A stretch of DNA of 64,000 nucleotides from Notamacropus eugenii (GCF_028372415.1 NC_092872.1:10980001-11044000), one strand, 5' to 3'; shown: positions 27,301 through 39,024, counted from the first letter of the stretch. The notes: generated by a model not told the origin, from the sequence alone. Translations and numbers: made by a program.

Positions 27301-30300
27301 CCAGCAAGGCTGGTCTTTAGGTACTTTTAAAAAGATCAACAGCAATTTATGAAACCCTTAACGCATGGAAAGGTTGAGATCTGCCAGGATGGGAGGAGTG
27401 ACCAGACCAAGGCAATCACAGGCCCTTTAAAAAGCCCCCATCAAGTGAGGACATCTCCAAGGGTGACTCATTCAAAAGAAGTAGGATAGTTTCAACCATC
27501 ACTTTCCAACAGAAGGTAGTTCTCTGCCTGCCACTCACCTGCACGCCAGATGGCACTGCCCTTGTCTGCTGGTGGCGAGTCTCTTGTGCTTTGGAAGACC
27601 ATCGCATCTTCTAAAAACTCGATTTTCTTGCTGAACTGCATTTCTAAAACTTGAATAACCTGTGGCATCTTTGCCGACAATAGTCGATAGGCTGTGTCCG
27701 GCTTACCAATAAATCTCTGGCGTATGCTGATTTCATAAGGGGTGTGAACTTTAATGTCATCTACATCTTCCCTTTCAAATCTGTGCAAAAGCTGAGAATT
27801 AGAGTCACTGATTTCCAACCCAGAAACCAAGACAGTAAATCTTCCTGGTTTAGCATGCAACTCGGTGCTTTGTGAAATAATGGCTGGGATTTTTATTATC
27901 ACCCCTGATTTTCCAAATGCCTCAGAAGTGGATACTGAGGTGCTTTCCTTGGGTTTTGTTTCAGAAGAGCTTTTCCAGGGTTTGGTACTAAAGGGCCACC
28001 AAGAAGGAGATTCAAGTTCCGTGAGCAACCTAAAGAAAAAAACAACAACAAAACTAATGTTCAATAAAATAAAGCCAAATATTTCAAGAATGTGTCCTTA
28101 CAGGCAATTCTGACTTAGAAGAAATTGAAAGAAGTCAAATGCGCAAGGAAATATAGTGAAGATTTTTTTTTGTCTCAACACTAAAGGCAGTGTGGTATAA
28201 AACAGGAAGAGTAAAAGTCTTGGGAGTCAAGAGGACTCCCAGTCCAGCCCAATATTTACTGGGTATGGATGATTAGAAAATCCTTTCCTCCTGAGGTTCT
28301 GTTTTCCTGGGTTCTGTGTTCTGTTTTCTGTGTTCTGTTTTAACTGTGAAAAGAATATATAACCTGTCAAACGCCTACTTCATGGACTACTGAACAGAAA
28401 GTAATTGGTAAACACTGTATGAAAATGAACTTTTAGTCGAAGTCAAACATACAACGAGCACAGAGAATTCTATCAACTAAAATAAACTGGACTTAGGAAC
28501 AAAATGTCTAAGGGTCCTTAGAGGGGAACTAGTCTAATGCCTTCATTTAGAGGCAACAGACGCATTAGGAGGTATCTCCTTTAAAAAAATAACAATAAGC
28601 AGGGAACTAATGATAGGAAAACAAGATTTCGAATCCAGTCTTAGATTTTTGCCTGTTGATAGCACTATGACCTTGGGCAAGTCACTTAACCTCCATGTGG
28701 GGCTCTATGGGCCCCAGTTCCTTCATATATAAAACAGGTACAAATACCACCTGACCTGCCTTAAGAGTTTGTTCTAAAAATCAAATTTAAGAATGACACA
28801 AAAATAAAAACTCTGAGCAGGAGGCATGAAGACTTACTTTCTTAAACTGTGATACTCATTCCACCTGTTCTTTCATCATAAAGATGATTCAGGATCATCC
28901 CACCATTCATCTTCTTCTCTCTTCACACACTAACAAATGTTTCTGGACAAAGTCACACACAATTCCTACTAGCTTCGCTATAAGAATTTTATCTCATCTC
29001 AAGTGTATCATCACTTCTGCACACTAACCCTTGTATTTTTCCTTGATTAAGTGTCATACTATTCCCCCTCAAGTAACCATTCCAAATCTCGTTTCTAGTC
29101 AAGTTTCACATAACACCTCTTATTCCTTCCTTCTCATGAGATGGTCTCACTTCCTACTCCATTAGAGGTCACTCCACCTTCCACTTCTATCCTGCTCTAC
29201 ACCCCAACAATCCCTTTCATCATCTTCGCATATTCTCTCATCCCTTGCTCCAGTCTGATGGAAAGAGAACCTATTCCTCTACAAAAATGTCCAATCTCCC
29301 TTTTATCCTTAAAAAAAAAATCCTTCATTTGGCCCTGTGACATCTCAAGTTATCGATGCTCATCTCTTTTCTTGCACACAATCAAAATCCTACAAAGGGT
29401 TATTTACATTTAATTTGCTCCACACCGAGGTTAAGTGACTTGTCCAATGTCATAGTGCTATCAAGACTGGATTCTAAGTCTTGCTTTCATTTCATGACTT
29501 CACTGTTTATTGTTATATATATTTTTAAAAGAGAAATTTCCTAATGGGCCTCAGTTTCCTCTAAATGAAGACATTAGACTAGTTCCTCTCTAAGGACCCT
29601 TCTTAGACATTTTGTTCTTAAGTCACAGTTTATTTTAGTTGGTAGAATTTTCTGTGTTCATTGTATGTTTGATTTCCACTAAAAGTTCATCTTCATATAG
29701 TGTTTACCAATTACTTTCTATACAAGAGTCCATCAAGTAGGCGTTTCACATGTTAAATATTTCATTAGCTCCATTTCCCCATGTCCCTCTTTCTTCACAA
29801 CTCTTTCTAATCTAACTTTGGACCCCACATCTTCACTAAAAACTATTCTCTCCAAAGTTACCAATGCACTCAACTGCTAAATCTAACAGCCTTTTCTTAG
29901 TCCTCACTTTACCTCTTTGTAGTTTTTAAAACCACTGAACCTCCCCTGTGCTCCTGGATACTCACCCTCCCCTCCCCTAGTGGGCACAACACTACTCTCC
30001 CTTGATATTTTTCCTATGTGTCTTACCATTCCTTCTCAGTTTCCTTTTCTGAATCCTCAACCCACTCCTGTCTAATCAGTGTCTATCTCCCAAAGGTCTC
30101 TCCTGGGTCCTTTTCTTTCTTTATAGTCTCTCCCTTACTGATTTCACCAAGTTTCATAAACTCAGATGTCACTTCTATGCCGATAGCTCCCAATCTGCAT
30201 GACCAGCTCTAATCTCTCCCCGCGCTCTAGTCCCACGTTGTCAATCACCTGCTGTATACATCCCTTGACATCTCAAACTGAACTCAAACAAAAGAGAACC

Positions 30301-33300
30301 CAATCTACTTCCTCACTCCCACCCTCCCAATTCATCCTTCCTACAAACTGCTATTTCTTTTGTGAGCACCACCCATCACCTCAGTAAATGAGGCTCACAA
30401 CCTAATAATTCTCTCTGAGTCTTCCCTCTCCCTTGCACCCCTTACCTAGTGAGCCGATATAACGATAATTATGAGAGTCAAAGATCTTCCCTACCCGTTA
30501 ATGGGCCTGTCCATTAAGGGAAATTTGATTAGAGGAGATTTGTTTTGTAGGAAGGCCCACACCTTTTGTTAATTTCGAATGAGGCACTGGTTCTCAAGGG
30601 TTGTGACGTCTTCTGGCTCTGAAAAGTGTACAAATACTCTGAGATGAGATTTTACCTTGGGGCTTAGTTTTTGGATGAGACTCTGGGAAGCCGCTAAGGA
30701 GCTCCCGACTTTGAAAACCAAGATGTTGGTACTTCTCTCTCTGGTAACTATGTATGTGTATGATGGTTAGGCAGTTGGAGCTGTCTGTTGATCTGTGATG
30801 TATGTATTGCTTATCATCAAGACAGGTGGAAGCCTTGTCTGTTGCTTTTTATTTGTTATTTTCTCTGAAGTTCAAAGTGCTGCCTTTTTCCCCTGAACTA
30901 AGTGAATGATACATGTGTTTGATTAAAGTAGATTGTTGACCCCTCAAAAGTTGTTTTCCTTTTAGAAAAGCAGATCTAAGAACCTGTGCAGCAGGCCCTC
31001 CTGTGTATGTCAGAGTCCTTGATGTTATAGCTAACAAATCTTGTCCTCCCACCTCCAAGACATCTCTTATCCACCTGCTTCTCTCCATGCACACAACCTT
31101 TACCCTTGTCTTTATCATCTCTCTTCTGGACTATTCTAATAGCCCTCATGCTTGACTTCCAGCTTTTCTCTTCTCCAATCTATCTTGTACAGCTCTGCCA
31201 AACTGATATCTCTAAAACACAGATATACCTAGGTCACTCCCTTAAATGCTTTCAATGGCTCTCTATTACCTTTTGGACAGAATACAACCCCCACTCTCAC
31301 ACGCTCCCTATCCCCGCTGGCATGAGAAGCCCTTCACAATCTGGTACCCATTTATGTTTCTAGTCTTATGTAATATTTCTCCTATTTCTACACTCTATTA
31401 TGGTTAAACTAGCCTATTCCCCTGACATTTCATTCTCTTTGTACAGGTAGTCTTCCACATCTGAAAAGTCCTTCCTTCTCATCTCCACCCTACAGAATTC
31501 CAAACTTCCTTCGAAACACAACCAGGTGCTGCATCTTACTGAACAAAAGAACTTACACTCTACACCACCAGTTACTAGCATTCGCCCTCATAAAATTACT
31601 TTGAAAAATGTAGTATATACTTCATATATGCTCAATAGTATGGGTGTTGTATCCCCCCAGTAAAATGTAAGCTCTATTTTCATTTGTCTTTATAGTGCCA
31701 GTACCTAGCAGAATGTCTTGTAGATAGTAGGGTCTTAATACAGACATATATAAAAACATGAACACACAAACATATATCTGTATGCATATACATATATGTG
31801 TGTATGTACACATATAAATTTATGTGTGAACAGATACATACCTATATAGAGATATAGAGATACATACACAGACAGATCTATTCAATAATAAATGATACAA
31901 GAGGCCCATCACAGTATTTCACTGTCTACTGGTAGATGATTGCACTGGCTTCTCAGATGGGACCTTGTTGACCCAGCAACTTTAGCATGCCTCAGGAAAT
32001 CTTTTGGTATGGGGCAGGTGAGGTGCCCAGGCTGGGGCAGGAGCTAAGTTTCACTGAAACATGCCAATCCCATCTTTAGAAAGAACTACTTTCAGTTGCA
32101 AACAAAAGGTGGGCTTATTAAATCATTCTCCAACAAGGTTTTAAAAATATGGTTGTAAAAGACCATAGGACCTCAGAGGGCAAATCTCTTCTTTTCTTCT
32201 GGAGAAATTCCCTCTCTGTTGTAATTAGAAGGCTTCAGGATCCCTGGAAGGAATGTTACCTAACTCTAATGAAAGAAAAGGGTAAAAACCCAGCTGAACA
32301 AAGGAATGGAGGAGAAACAATGTACCATGGTAGGGGTATATCATTTTGACTTTCCTTACAACTAATCCCAGAATGGAGAATATGAAATCGGTTGCTAGAG
32401 AGCTGGATGCTGACCATCCATGGCTGGGTGTACAAATTTCTGATCTCCCATGAGAAAGGTTAGAAATCGCAGGAACTACTTTTATGATAGGGCTGACTGC
32501 TGCTCATCACCACCGCACTCACAATGTAGAACAGGCAGAAACTCCTTGTCTCTGTACTAACAAAAGTTCTTGCCAGGGGGACAGTGGTAATGCTACTTTC
32601 CTTGGTGAAAAATCCTCTGGAAAAGGATGACACTTTAACTCATGAGATACAGATGGATGCTACTATTCAGAGAATGCTGCTTATCAACAAATCAATGGTG
32701 ATGCCACCCTAGTAATTCCAACATATCAAATACTATTCCCAAAGATAAACAGCAAAGCCAAAAAACTACAAACCTGAGACTGGATCTACAGCAAAACACC
32801 CAAGATGAGTGTAAATACTTAATGTATTATAGGAAAAAATCTGGAACCAGATTATATTAATTAATATATCATTTATTATAACAATAAATTATATTAATTA
32901 TATGATTAAAAATTATATGAAACATTCTGGAATTAAAGTATACGTAGACGTAAGAAAGGGGAGAACTAAAGTCTATGCTATTAAAACACCTTGATTGCTG
33001 GTTGTCACTGGAAATGCTTCCAAAACTAAGTATGAACTTTACTGGCAATAAGTTTTGCCAGCATGAAACCATAATATTGCTTCAGGGGTGGGGAACGTGT
33101 GGCCTTGAAGCCACATGTGGCCTTCTAGGGCCTTGGGTGTGGCCCTTTGATTGAGTCCAAGTTTTACAGAAGTTTGGGCTCAGTCAAAGGGCTGCACTTG
33201 AGGACGTAGAGGGCCATTTATGGCCTCAAGCTCTCAGGTTCCCCACCCCTTGTAGAACACAGCCAAAAGACCATGAACTATGCAGCCAATGGCCTCTCAA

Positions 33301-34103
33301 TAGTGCAGCATTCTGTTATCTAATTCTGCAAAGGATCACTCTTCCCAACTTAAAGTCTTAATTTATATATGTCCATTTGTGGTATGTCAATTCTATTAAG
33401 CAGGCTTTGCATGCACCATAGACACAAGAAGTAATAGAACTTCTTTCTGTTCACTAAGAATTTAGATATTGAAACAAAAATTCTCAGGGCAAGAAATTTA
33501 AGTATGAGAAAAAGATTAGGTGATCATCCTTTTGTATGAAATTAAGACCTAGTTAGCTTTACTAGCTATTAGCTCAGAAATCATGTACTGTACCTGTCGG
33601 CTACATCCATATCTGATTCAATCTTGTCCAATCCTTTCATGATGTTATCAAACTGCTCACCCTGATGGTGAAGGACTTTTGCTGTATCTTCTAAACGTTT
33701 CTGGGAAGAAGCCATTAGGCCTGTCAGTTCTTTACCCTTGGTCATCTGGGGAGAAGGTGCCTGGGCTCCTGGGTGAGACAACAGCAATTCCCTCCAGAAA
33801 TGCTCGATGATGTTGAAGACCACATTCCTGCTGGGCTGGAAGGAACTGAACCAGTGCTTAATGTGGTCCTTCTCCAGAATAGTGATAGAGCTGAAGATGA
33901 AGTGAGATGATTCTTTTTTAATCTCACTGATGCTTGAAAGGGGAAAGCTGACCAGTAGTTCTCCATTCTTATCAGCCAAAAATTTTAGCAAAATAGGAGT
34001 CAATGAAAGCTTGCCAGAGATCCATCGTTTCTCAGGTTCCAAATAATAAGAACACGGCCATGTGTGGATGCAGATGTCTCTGTTCATCAGCTTGCTGGGC
34101 CTC
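18270..34103 (-). CDS. SNAP47: SNAP47 (synaptosome-associated protein 47), partial: coding exons for residues 1-369
   Basis: SNAP47 is an atypical SNAP-25-family Q-SNARE that takes part in vesicle fusion and intracellular membrane traffic. I recognise it by close match to remembered human SNAP47: IHTWPCSYYLEP, SFPLSSISEIKKES, NVVFNIIEHFWRELLLS, RFEREDVDDIKVH and PYEISIRQRFIGKP are nearly the same. Coding exons are 34087-33594, 28029-27539 and 18391-18270; the joins are in phase (494, 491 and 122 nt) and give 369 codons with no stop. Residues 1-110 form the family's PH/GRAM-like N-terminal part. Residues 118-163 form the first SNARE-like helix, and 185-320 a second folded region. The last exon, with the second SNARE motif of about 45 residues, was not found and probably lies below position 1. 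Unlike SNAP-25, no cysteine-rich palmitoylation linker is visible. Head to head with JMJD4, as in human. Confidence 0.95.
18495..18645 (-). mobile_element. MIR/Ther1-type SINE
   Basis: Reverse-oriented: agagctggaagagagc, agatacaagattcaaaccc. Confidence 0.7.
19830..20240 (+). mobile_element. L2 LINE 3' region
   Basis: cagattccacctcctcttga, gttccttgcctgacc and cagagcacttagtgaca. Confidence 0.6.
20930..21440 (-). mobile_element. L1 3' end (marsupial type)
   Basis: A T-rich start at 20930, then cacgtttcatcatgaatgg and cttcatcagtttataaaagt, all reverse-oriented marsupial L1 3' text. Confidence 0.65.
21785..21890 (+). repeat. tttattaag-type interspersed repeat
   Basis: ataaacatttattaagtacc, gtgccaggcactgtg, ggctggggataaag. 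Confidence 0.75.
22590..22775 (+). mobile_element. RTE-tailed SINE
   Basis: Degenerate MIR-like core, then the RTE-derived tail atgagctggaaaaggaaata and aaaaccccaatggggttatg. Confidence 0.8.
23210..23425 (+). mobile_element. L2 LINE 3' end
   Basis: cctggcacctagcatagcat and acttaataaatgctttct. Confidence 0.8.
23440..23605 (-). mobile_element. MIR/tRNA-type SINE
   Basis: gttaagtgacttgcccaggg and, at the head end, gggccaccaagctgcttccc. Confidence 0.75.
24300..24775 (+). mobile_element. L2 LINE 3' region
   Basis: attcaaagccattcacaacc, actccaatctacctttctag and agtccagctaagag. Confidence 0.7.
24890..25005 (+). mobile_element. L1 3' tail (marsupial type)
   Basis: aaatgaatgttaaaaattgt then aacatgtaattaggggaaaa, the classic tail. 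Confidence 0.75.
26080..26180 (+). repeat. TATATG/TACACA microsatellite
   Basis: tgcatatatcagcatatatc and similar units. Confidence 0.8.
26655..26730 (+). mobile_element. SINE tail fragment
   Basis: ggtacaaataccacctgccc is about 85 percent like 28738-28790, the end of the SINE in the left duplication arm. Confidence 0.45.
26870..27060 (+). mobile_element. L1 3' end, second marsupial type
   Basis: accatttgttatacggaatg and a tail with caaaagccatcaataaaaac. Confidence 0.65.
27539..28029 (-). CDS. SNAP47: SNAP47 second coding exon
   Basis: The acceptor ttctttag before 28029 and the donor GTGAGT after 27539 bracket 491 nt. The phase completes the Arg codon of the preceding exon (AG+G), then reads LLTELESPSWWPF, as in human TELESPAWWPF. 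It carries the conserved block VDDIKVHTPYEISIRQRFIG. It ends one base into an Ala codon. Confidence 0.95.
28185..28320 (+). mobile_element. MIR/tRNA-type SINE fragment
   Basis: ggcagtgtggtataaaacag then cttgggagtcaagagga. Confidence 0.5.
28353..28702 (+). repeat. Left arm of inverted duplication
   Basis: About 350 bp whose reverse complement recurs at 29417-29762. By eye the first 190 bp are about 90 percent identical, mostly transitions apart, with the remainder more diverged. The arm includes parts of two SINE-like segments in opposite orientation. The SINE at its right end continues past the arm (to about 28790), which marks this copy as the likely donor. Confidence 0.85.
29417..29762 (-). 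repeat. Right arm of inverted duplication, inserted in an L2
   Basis: Inverted copy of 28353-28702, separated by a 714 bp spacer. It interrupts L2 coding sequence that resumes at about 29768. The hexamer GCTCCA occurs at 29417-29422 and again at 29768-29773, a possible target duplication. The arm stops inside the SINE that is longer in the left copy. Confidence 0.85.
30446..31015 (+). mobile_element. Probable solo LTR fossil of an endogenous retrovirus, inserted in the L2
   Basis: A non-L2 stretch of about 560 bp splits a continuous L2 and resembles marsupial ERV LTRs near its 3' end (attgttgacccc followed by aaaagcagat). No internal retroviral region accompanies it. Edges are approximate and the family is not assigned. 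It is younger than the L2 but still looks old. Confidence 0.5.
31735..31885 (+). repeat. ACATAT/GATATA microsatellite
   Basis: Imperfect tandem such as tatgcatatacatatatgtg, directly after the L2 end. Confidence 0.85.
33083..33252 (+). mobile_element. Non-autonomous hAT-type DNA transposon
   Basis: Inverted ends caggggtggggaac and gttccccacccctt bracket a body rich in ggccacatgtggcc. About 170 bp; no transposase; no clear 8-bp target duplication seen. Confidence 0.8.
33594..34103 (-). CDS. SNAP47: SNAP47 first coding exon
   Basis: The ATG is at 34087-34085 and the open frame MNRDICIHTWPCSYYLEP runs to a donor GT at 33593-33592, ending two bases into an Arg codon. A likely acceptor (ctgtgtag) gives an exon start at 34103 and 16 nt of leader. 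The start is chosen by alignment to the mammalian protein start (MSRDVCIHTWPC in human). The ELTGLMASSQKRLEDTAK heptad-like helix (residues 120-137) is the first SNARE-like segment. Confidence 0.92.
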
Positions 34104-35784
34104 CTACACAGAAAAGGATCCAACTTTTTACCTTTAAATAGGAACAAGAAAAAACAAGTTAACAAAGACATATTCCTCCTTTGATAACAAAGTCTCCACC
34201 ATATGCAAAAAAAAAAATTTGTAACAACACTTTTTGTGATAACCAAAAACTGGAATTACTGTGTTATAGCTACACAGAAAAAAAGAACAAAGAACTATGT
34301 GAGATCCATATGGCGATTATTTTCGCAGTGGTCTCTTTCTCCAAATGCCACTCAGGAGCTGATGACAGATCTTCTTTACTTCTGTCCCAACCAAAGCCAG
34401 CCTTCAGCGGAGTGTGTGAAAATTCTTTGGGCCTTGGGACACTGCCTAAGTGTGATGGATCTAGACTTGGTTCTTTTAACCCCAAAGATGCCCAGAAAGC
34501 TGCCAATTAAGCCTAAGGCCACCAGAAAGCCCTGCTGGCAATGCTGTCTGAGAATTGGCCCCCTGGGTCAATCTCATCTGTAAGACAGCTTTCTTCCCTT
34601 TTACAGAATACATGAGACACATAAACTTACAAGACAGGGAGGCAAAACTAGATACTGAGCTGCAACTGTCTCTTCTAGTTTTCTGTATAGCAATAATATC
34701 AATATTGATGTGAGTCAAGTTTGTTAATGCCTTGGTCATTAGACAAAAATCCCACTTTTAGAGTCTCTACAAATCATTGTTTGTAGATGTTCTAAAAAGT
34801 GATTCCTAGCAGCCTTTGTCTCCTTTTTCACCACCCCACACAGACTACATTTTTATTTGTTTCATGGGTGTCCAGGGCCAGTAAATTCTTTCCCTGGCAG
34901 GCTGTCTTCATTTAGCTAGCTTGGTTCCTGGATAGTCTATCATTGGGACTGTATGCCAAGTTTTTCCAATTTGGCAGAATCTGTGCGAGCTGACCCTCCA
35001 CCAGCACAGCCTTCAAGAACCCAAGATTGGTTTCAAGGTAAAATAAACATCAGAGTAAAATATTTAGAGAAACTTCTTTATTTCAGAAATGTTTGCAGAT
35101 TAATCTTTTTTTCACTGAATGTGGTTAGGAAATAGTGATCAATAATCACCACTATCTCTATTTACTGAGACCCACTCTGTGCAAGGAAGGCATTGTGTAA
35201 AGACTGGAAGAGTTGTCAGTTCACTCTTATGAGGGTGATCTGGAATATCACATTCCAAGCCCTATTGATTAGATGTACCTAAATCTTCATATCCAGAAAA
35301 TATTTATCCATTCTACCCCTGCTTAGTTTTAGAGACAGGAGGGGAGGGGAGGAAAACAAGCAAGAGAAGAAAAAAGGCACTGAACATTTCTCAATTTTTT
35401 AGGATATAAGAGAAGAATAAGCACCTGAAGAATACAAAATAGCAAAGAAGGAAAGCAACAGGCTATTTGTAATAATACCACCACCAAAATGTATGCAATA
35501 CCTTTCCTCCAAAAAGCTCAAAGGACCCAAACCAAAACCTAAAAACAAAATGAATGAGGCAAAAGTAAGGAAAACAAGTTCACTGATCTCTTCCAATATA
35601 AGGACATAGCTTTTTAAAGTTACTTGAAAATCTTAATTAAAAACAAGATTTTTGTTTGCATGCTGCCCCAACTACCCAACTCACTATATACTTCCTTGAA
35701 CTTAGCTCTTAGATCTTCACTGGCATAAAGTACAATACAAATTTTCCAAGGATATCCAAGTTCAGAGAGATGTGGGAATTGAAG

Positions 35785-35950
35785 AATCTTACTGTTGGAA
35801 AGGGACTTTCAGAGACTTTAGTCGAACCTCTTTCCTTCACGAACGAGTAATCAGAAACTAAAAAGGTAAAATATCTCTCCACAACACTACAATCTGTCAA
35901 TCCAAACTCCCAGTTCAGGGCTCTTTCCTCTACACTATGCCACCTAATGG
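35785..35950 (-). mobile_element. MIR-type SINE
   Basis: Reverse-oriented text with gttggaaagggactttcag and a head-end ctacactatgccacct. Confidence 0.5.
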
Positions 35951-36974
35951 GAGGATTAACAAGGAAGAGCCAGAAAATTAAGACAGTGAAACTACTATTT
36001 CCTACCTGTTTCAAACTGGTGAGGGACTTGAAACTCCTGTCTAGTCACCCAACAGAAAAAGAGGTTAAGAATTGGAGGAAGGTTACAGAAGAAAAAGAAT
36101 AACAAGGCAACTAGGGAAGGATATGTGCCATATGCTTTGCGCATCATGAGGAAAATCAACAATATGGTGTTTTATCTGCAATGCAGTGTAATTTATATGA
36201 TGCCCATATGCATCAGTTCCATCATACTTGTGCCTCCTGGGTAAGACAAAAATAGTAAGAAATCAATCTTCTTACTCAAGAATTTCTAATATGGCCACAT
36301 AGCAAGCAACATACTACATTCTTTTACATTTAAGGAATCTGCTGTTCTGCAAATATGTGTTAATTTCCACAAGAAGTGCAAAGAGCAACCCCTCCATGAT
36401 TTCAGACCATCTTCATAAGTTGCAATGGCAAAAAAAAATTAAAAAAAAAAAAAAACCTTCATCACCTGAGTAGTCACTTTCTGGTGATGTGAAGTTGGCT
36501 AGAGTGCTCCTCTCATGACAGATACCCAGTTTCCAAGCTCATACTCAAAGCCTCTTCAGCTTGACAGAACTACCAGAACTTATAAATCTTCTGCAGTCAT
36601 TTTTAAGACCCAGGGTCACCACAGTAAAGCACTAGATGACAGCTTTAGTCCAAGAACAAATTGTATTCCTTCAAATAATTTACAACCAATCATGGCACTG
36701 ACCTAGACTTTATAACCACTTAATGGTAGAATTTGAAAGAAGATAGAGGTGTTCCTATTAGAATTTTTCCACCAGATTTTTATTTCTCAGTAGAACGATG
36801 GCTGAAACGCTTTGCAGTTGGCTGCTGTTTGTTGGGTTTTGTTTTTCCCCATTACCTGAACCTCCTGCTCCTTCCCTTCCTTCTTATATTACTCACACAC
36901 ATTTCCTTAAATAGGTCTCATTTTTTGACCTCATAATGTAAACCTTTTTGGCACAGTTTCTGCATGGGTACAGC

Positions 36975-37130
36975 AGAAAGAGTAAAGTTGGAGCCAAAGG
37001 GCCTCGGTTCAGATCTTGCCTCTAAAAACTTACTAAACTCTTAAAATCCGTGTGACTTCTGGCAAGTATTCTTACTCTCTGAGCCTCATTCTTTATCTAT
37101 TAAAAAAAGGAGTAATGGAGAAACTCAAGC
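36975..37130 (+). mobile_element. MIR/tRNA-type SINE
   Basis: gcctcggttcagatcttgcc and ctctgagcctcattctttat. Confidence 0.6.
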
Positions 37131-37139
37131 TTTCTCAAT

Positions 37140-38060
37140 AAGATCCAGGCTACACCGAGACTGTTCACCGTCATCACTATTATTTGCTAGAAATGGTAAA
37201 TGTTACAATAAAACAAGATAAAGAAATTGAGGAAACAAGCATAGGCACAAAGAAATAAAATTCTTGCTATTCTCCAGTGAAAGGATGGGTTACTTTGAAA
37301 ACCCTAGAAATTAACTAAATACAAATTTTACTTAATTGAACAGATAGTAGCAGTATATAAAATAAAGCCCATGAAAACCATTAGCCTCTCCATGAAATCC
37401 AAAAGAAAGAAATTTATTTTTAATAGATATAAAATATGAAAAATATCTGGGCGTTAACCTACCAAAAAACACTGAAGACCCACATGAAATACATGAAATA
37501 AAAATACTGTTTAATAAAGGAAGAAAAACTAACTGGAAATATTAACTGTTGATAACTATGTCATGACAAAATAATAAAAATGATGACACAACCTAAATTA
37601 ATATACAGATTTAGAAACATACCAAACTACCAAAAGGTTACTTTCTAGAACTAGAAAAAAAATAATAAAATTCATCTAATGGAACAAGACTTCAAGTATC
37701 TGAAGGGAGATAATGAAAAAAGAATGAAGGAGGCCTAGCAGTATCAAATCTGAAACTATACCATAAAGCAGGAATTATCAAAACCATTTGTCACTGGCTA
37801 AAACAAATGTAGAAAAGTTGCTCAATAGAACAGATAGGCAAACAAGACTCAGAAACACTCAAACATACTGTGCGCTAAACCCAAGGGCATCAATTACTGG
37901 GCTAACGACTTTATTGTTCAACCCAAACTACATGGAAAATTGGAAAACAATCTGGCAGAAATTAGACTTAAAGTAATATCTTCCACATCACAATATGCTC
38001 CAAACTGATACATGATCTAAACATAATATAAACATAAAAAGTCATACTTAGAAAAGAAAC
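37140..38060 (+). mobile_element. L1-like ORF2 remnant
   Basis: Translated pieces such as LFTVITIIIC, KYLGVNLPKNTEDP, LELEKKIIKFIWNKT and SNLKLYHKAGIIKT resemble L1 ORF2 after the reverse-transcriptase core. It is riddled with stops and frameshifts. A 62-codon frame at 37788-37976 lies inside it and is not a gene. Confidence 0.6.
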
Positions 38061-39012
38061 TAGAGAAAGGGAAGAGATACAAATAAAGCAACTGTTACTA
38101 AGTTACTTTAAAAACATGCTTTTTAAAACAATGTAGCAGAATTTGACGGGCTTTTTTCCTACACTGAAATATCCACATTGGTTGATGATTGATTATAAGA
38201 TGTAAATAGAATCTCCTTTTTTTTAAGGAATAGAGGAGATGACCTTTAACGGGGCTGGACTCCGTGACCTCTAAGGTTACTCTCAGTACTAAATCGATGA
38301 TCCTTTGAAGTCTAATATCGTTTCCAAGAAAAAATGGCAATCTCACCTTTCTCTAGACCCAATCCATCGGAAACGGAAGACCTCCGAGCTGGTCTCCTCC
38401 AGGATCGCTGTGCCCCACACCTGCTTTGGGCCCTCCCACAGAGACAAAGCCCTTCCCCGCCAGCGGCCAGCCGCGCCTCCGCCTCCCTCCTCTGACACCA
38501 TCAGCACAGACACCTCCCACGGAATCCCAGCGTGGCAGGGACAACGCTGCGCACCTGCCCCCGCGTCCGCTCCCACTTCATCTCCTGCCCCAGTTCTCTC
38601 TCCCCTCACGCCTCCTTCCGCACCGTAACCCTTTACCACCTCCAACAAGGTCCAACACCGGTCCTGCCTCACGGCGCCAGCCTTCCGTCTCTACCTCCCC
38701 CCACACCTACACAGTAGACAGCCGCCGACACCTCCCTCCCGCGCTGGCAGCAGACCCTTCCCCAGACTCCTCGCTCTCCTTCCCCTCCTCTCTCCGGGGC
38801 AGGCTTAAAGGAGGAAGGGAAGGAGGGAGACCGAACAGAGAAGGCGGCAGGGGCGGGGGCTCTGACCTCGGCCGCCCCCACTCGCACGCGCTGGGTGACG
38901 GGGTGAGCCCAGCCCCCTTTCTGAACCTCAGTTTCTCAACCTGCAGGGGAAGGGGGGGAAGGGGGGGAAGGGTGTCTCTAAGTTGGGGGGCTGCCCGGGC
39001 TCTCCCAAGTCT

Positions 39013-39024
39013 CCCCCCCCCCCC
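39013..39024 (+). repeat. C12 homopolymer
   Basis: A run of 12 C in the CpG island, with G-rich tracts just upstream (38949-38970). Confidence 0.9.

Larger units (their letters stand above)
18392..27538 (-). other. SNAP47 intron between second and third coding exons
   Basis: A 9.1 kb intron with a GTGAGT donor and a cattccag acceptor. It contains L2 remains, an L1 3' end, SINEs and microsatellites listed separately. Positions 18650-19820, 20250-20920, 21900-22580, 22780-23200, 25010-26070 and 27060-27530 show no gene or repeat I can name. Positions 25740-26000 are purine-rich. Confidence 0.7.
29050..31740 (+). mobile_element. L2 LINE, long but twice interrupted
   Basis: L2 ORF2 text is recognisable at 29100-29415, 29770-30440 (including the caaagttaccaatg segment and a reverse-transcriptase stretch) and 31020-31350. 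The L2 3' end, with agtgcctagca-like text, runs to about 31740. It is broken by the right arm of the inverted duplication and by a probable solo LTR. Frames are heavily decayed. Confidence 0.8.
28030..33593 (-). other. SNAP47 intron between first and second coding exons
   Basis: A 5.6 kb intron with a GTACAG donor and a ttctttag acceptor. It contains the inverted duplication, a multiply interrupted L2, a probable solo LTR, a microsatellite and a hAT-type element. Positions 31890-33080 hold nothing I recognise, apart from an AT-rich patch near 32850-32930. Confidence 0.7.
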
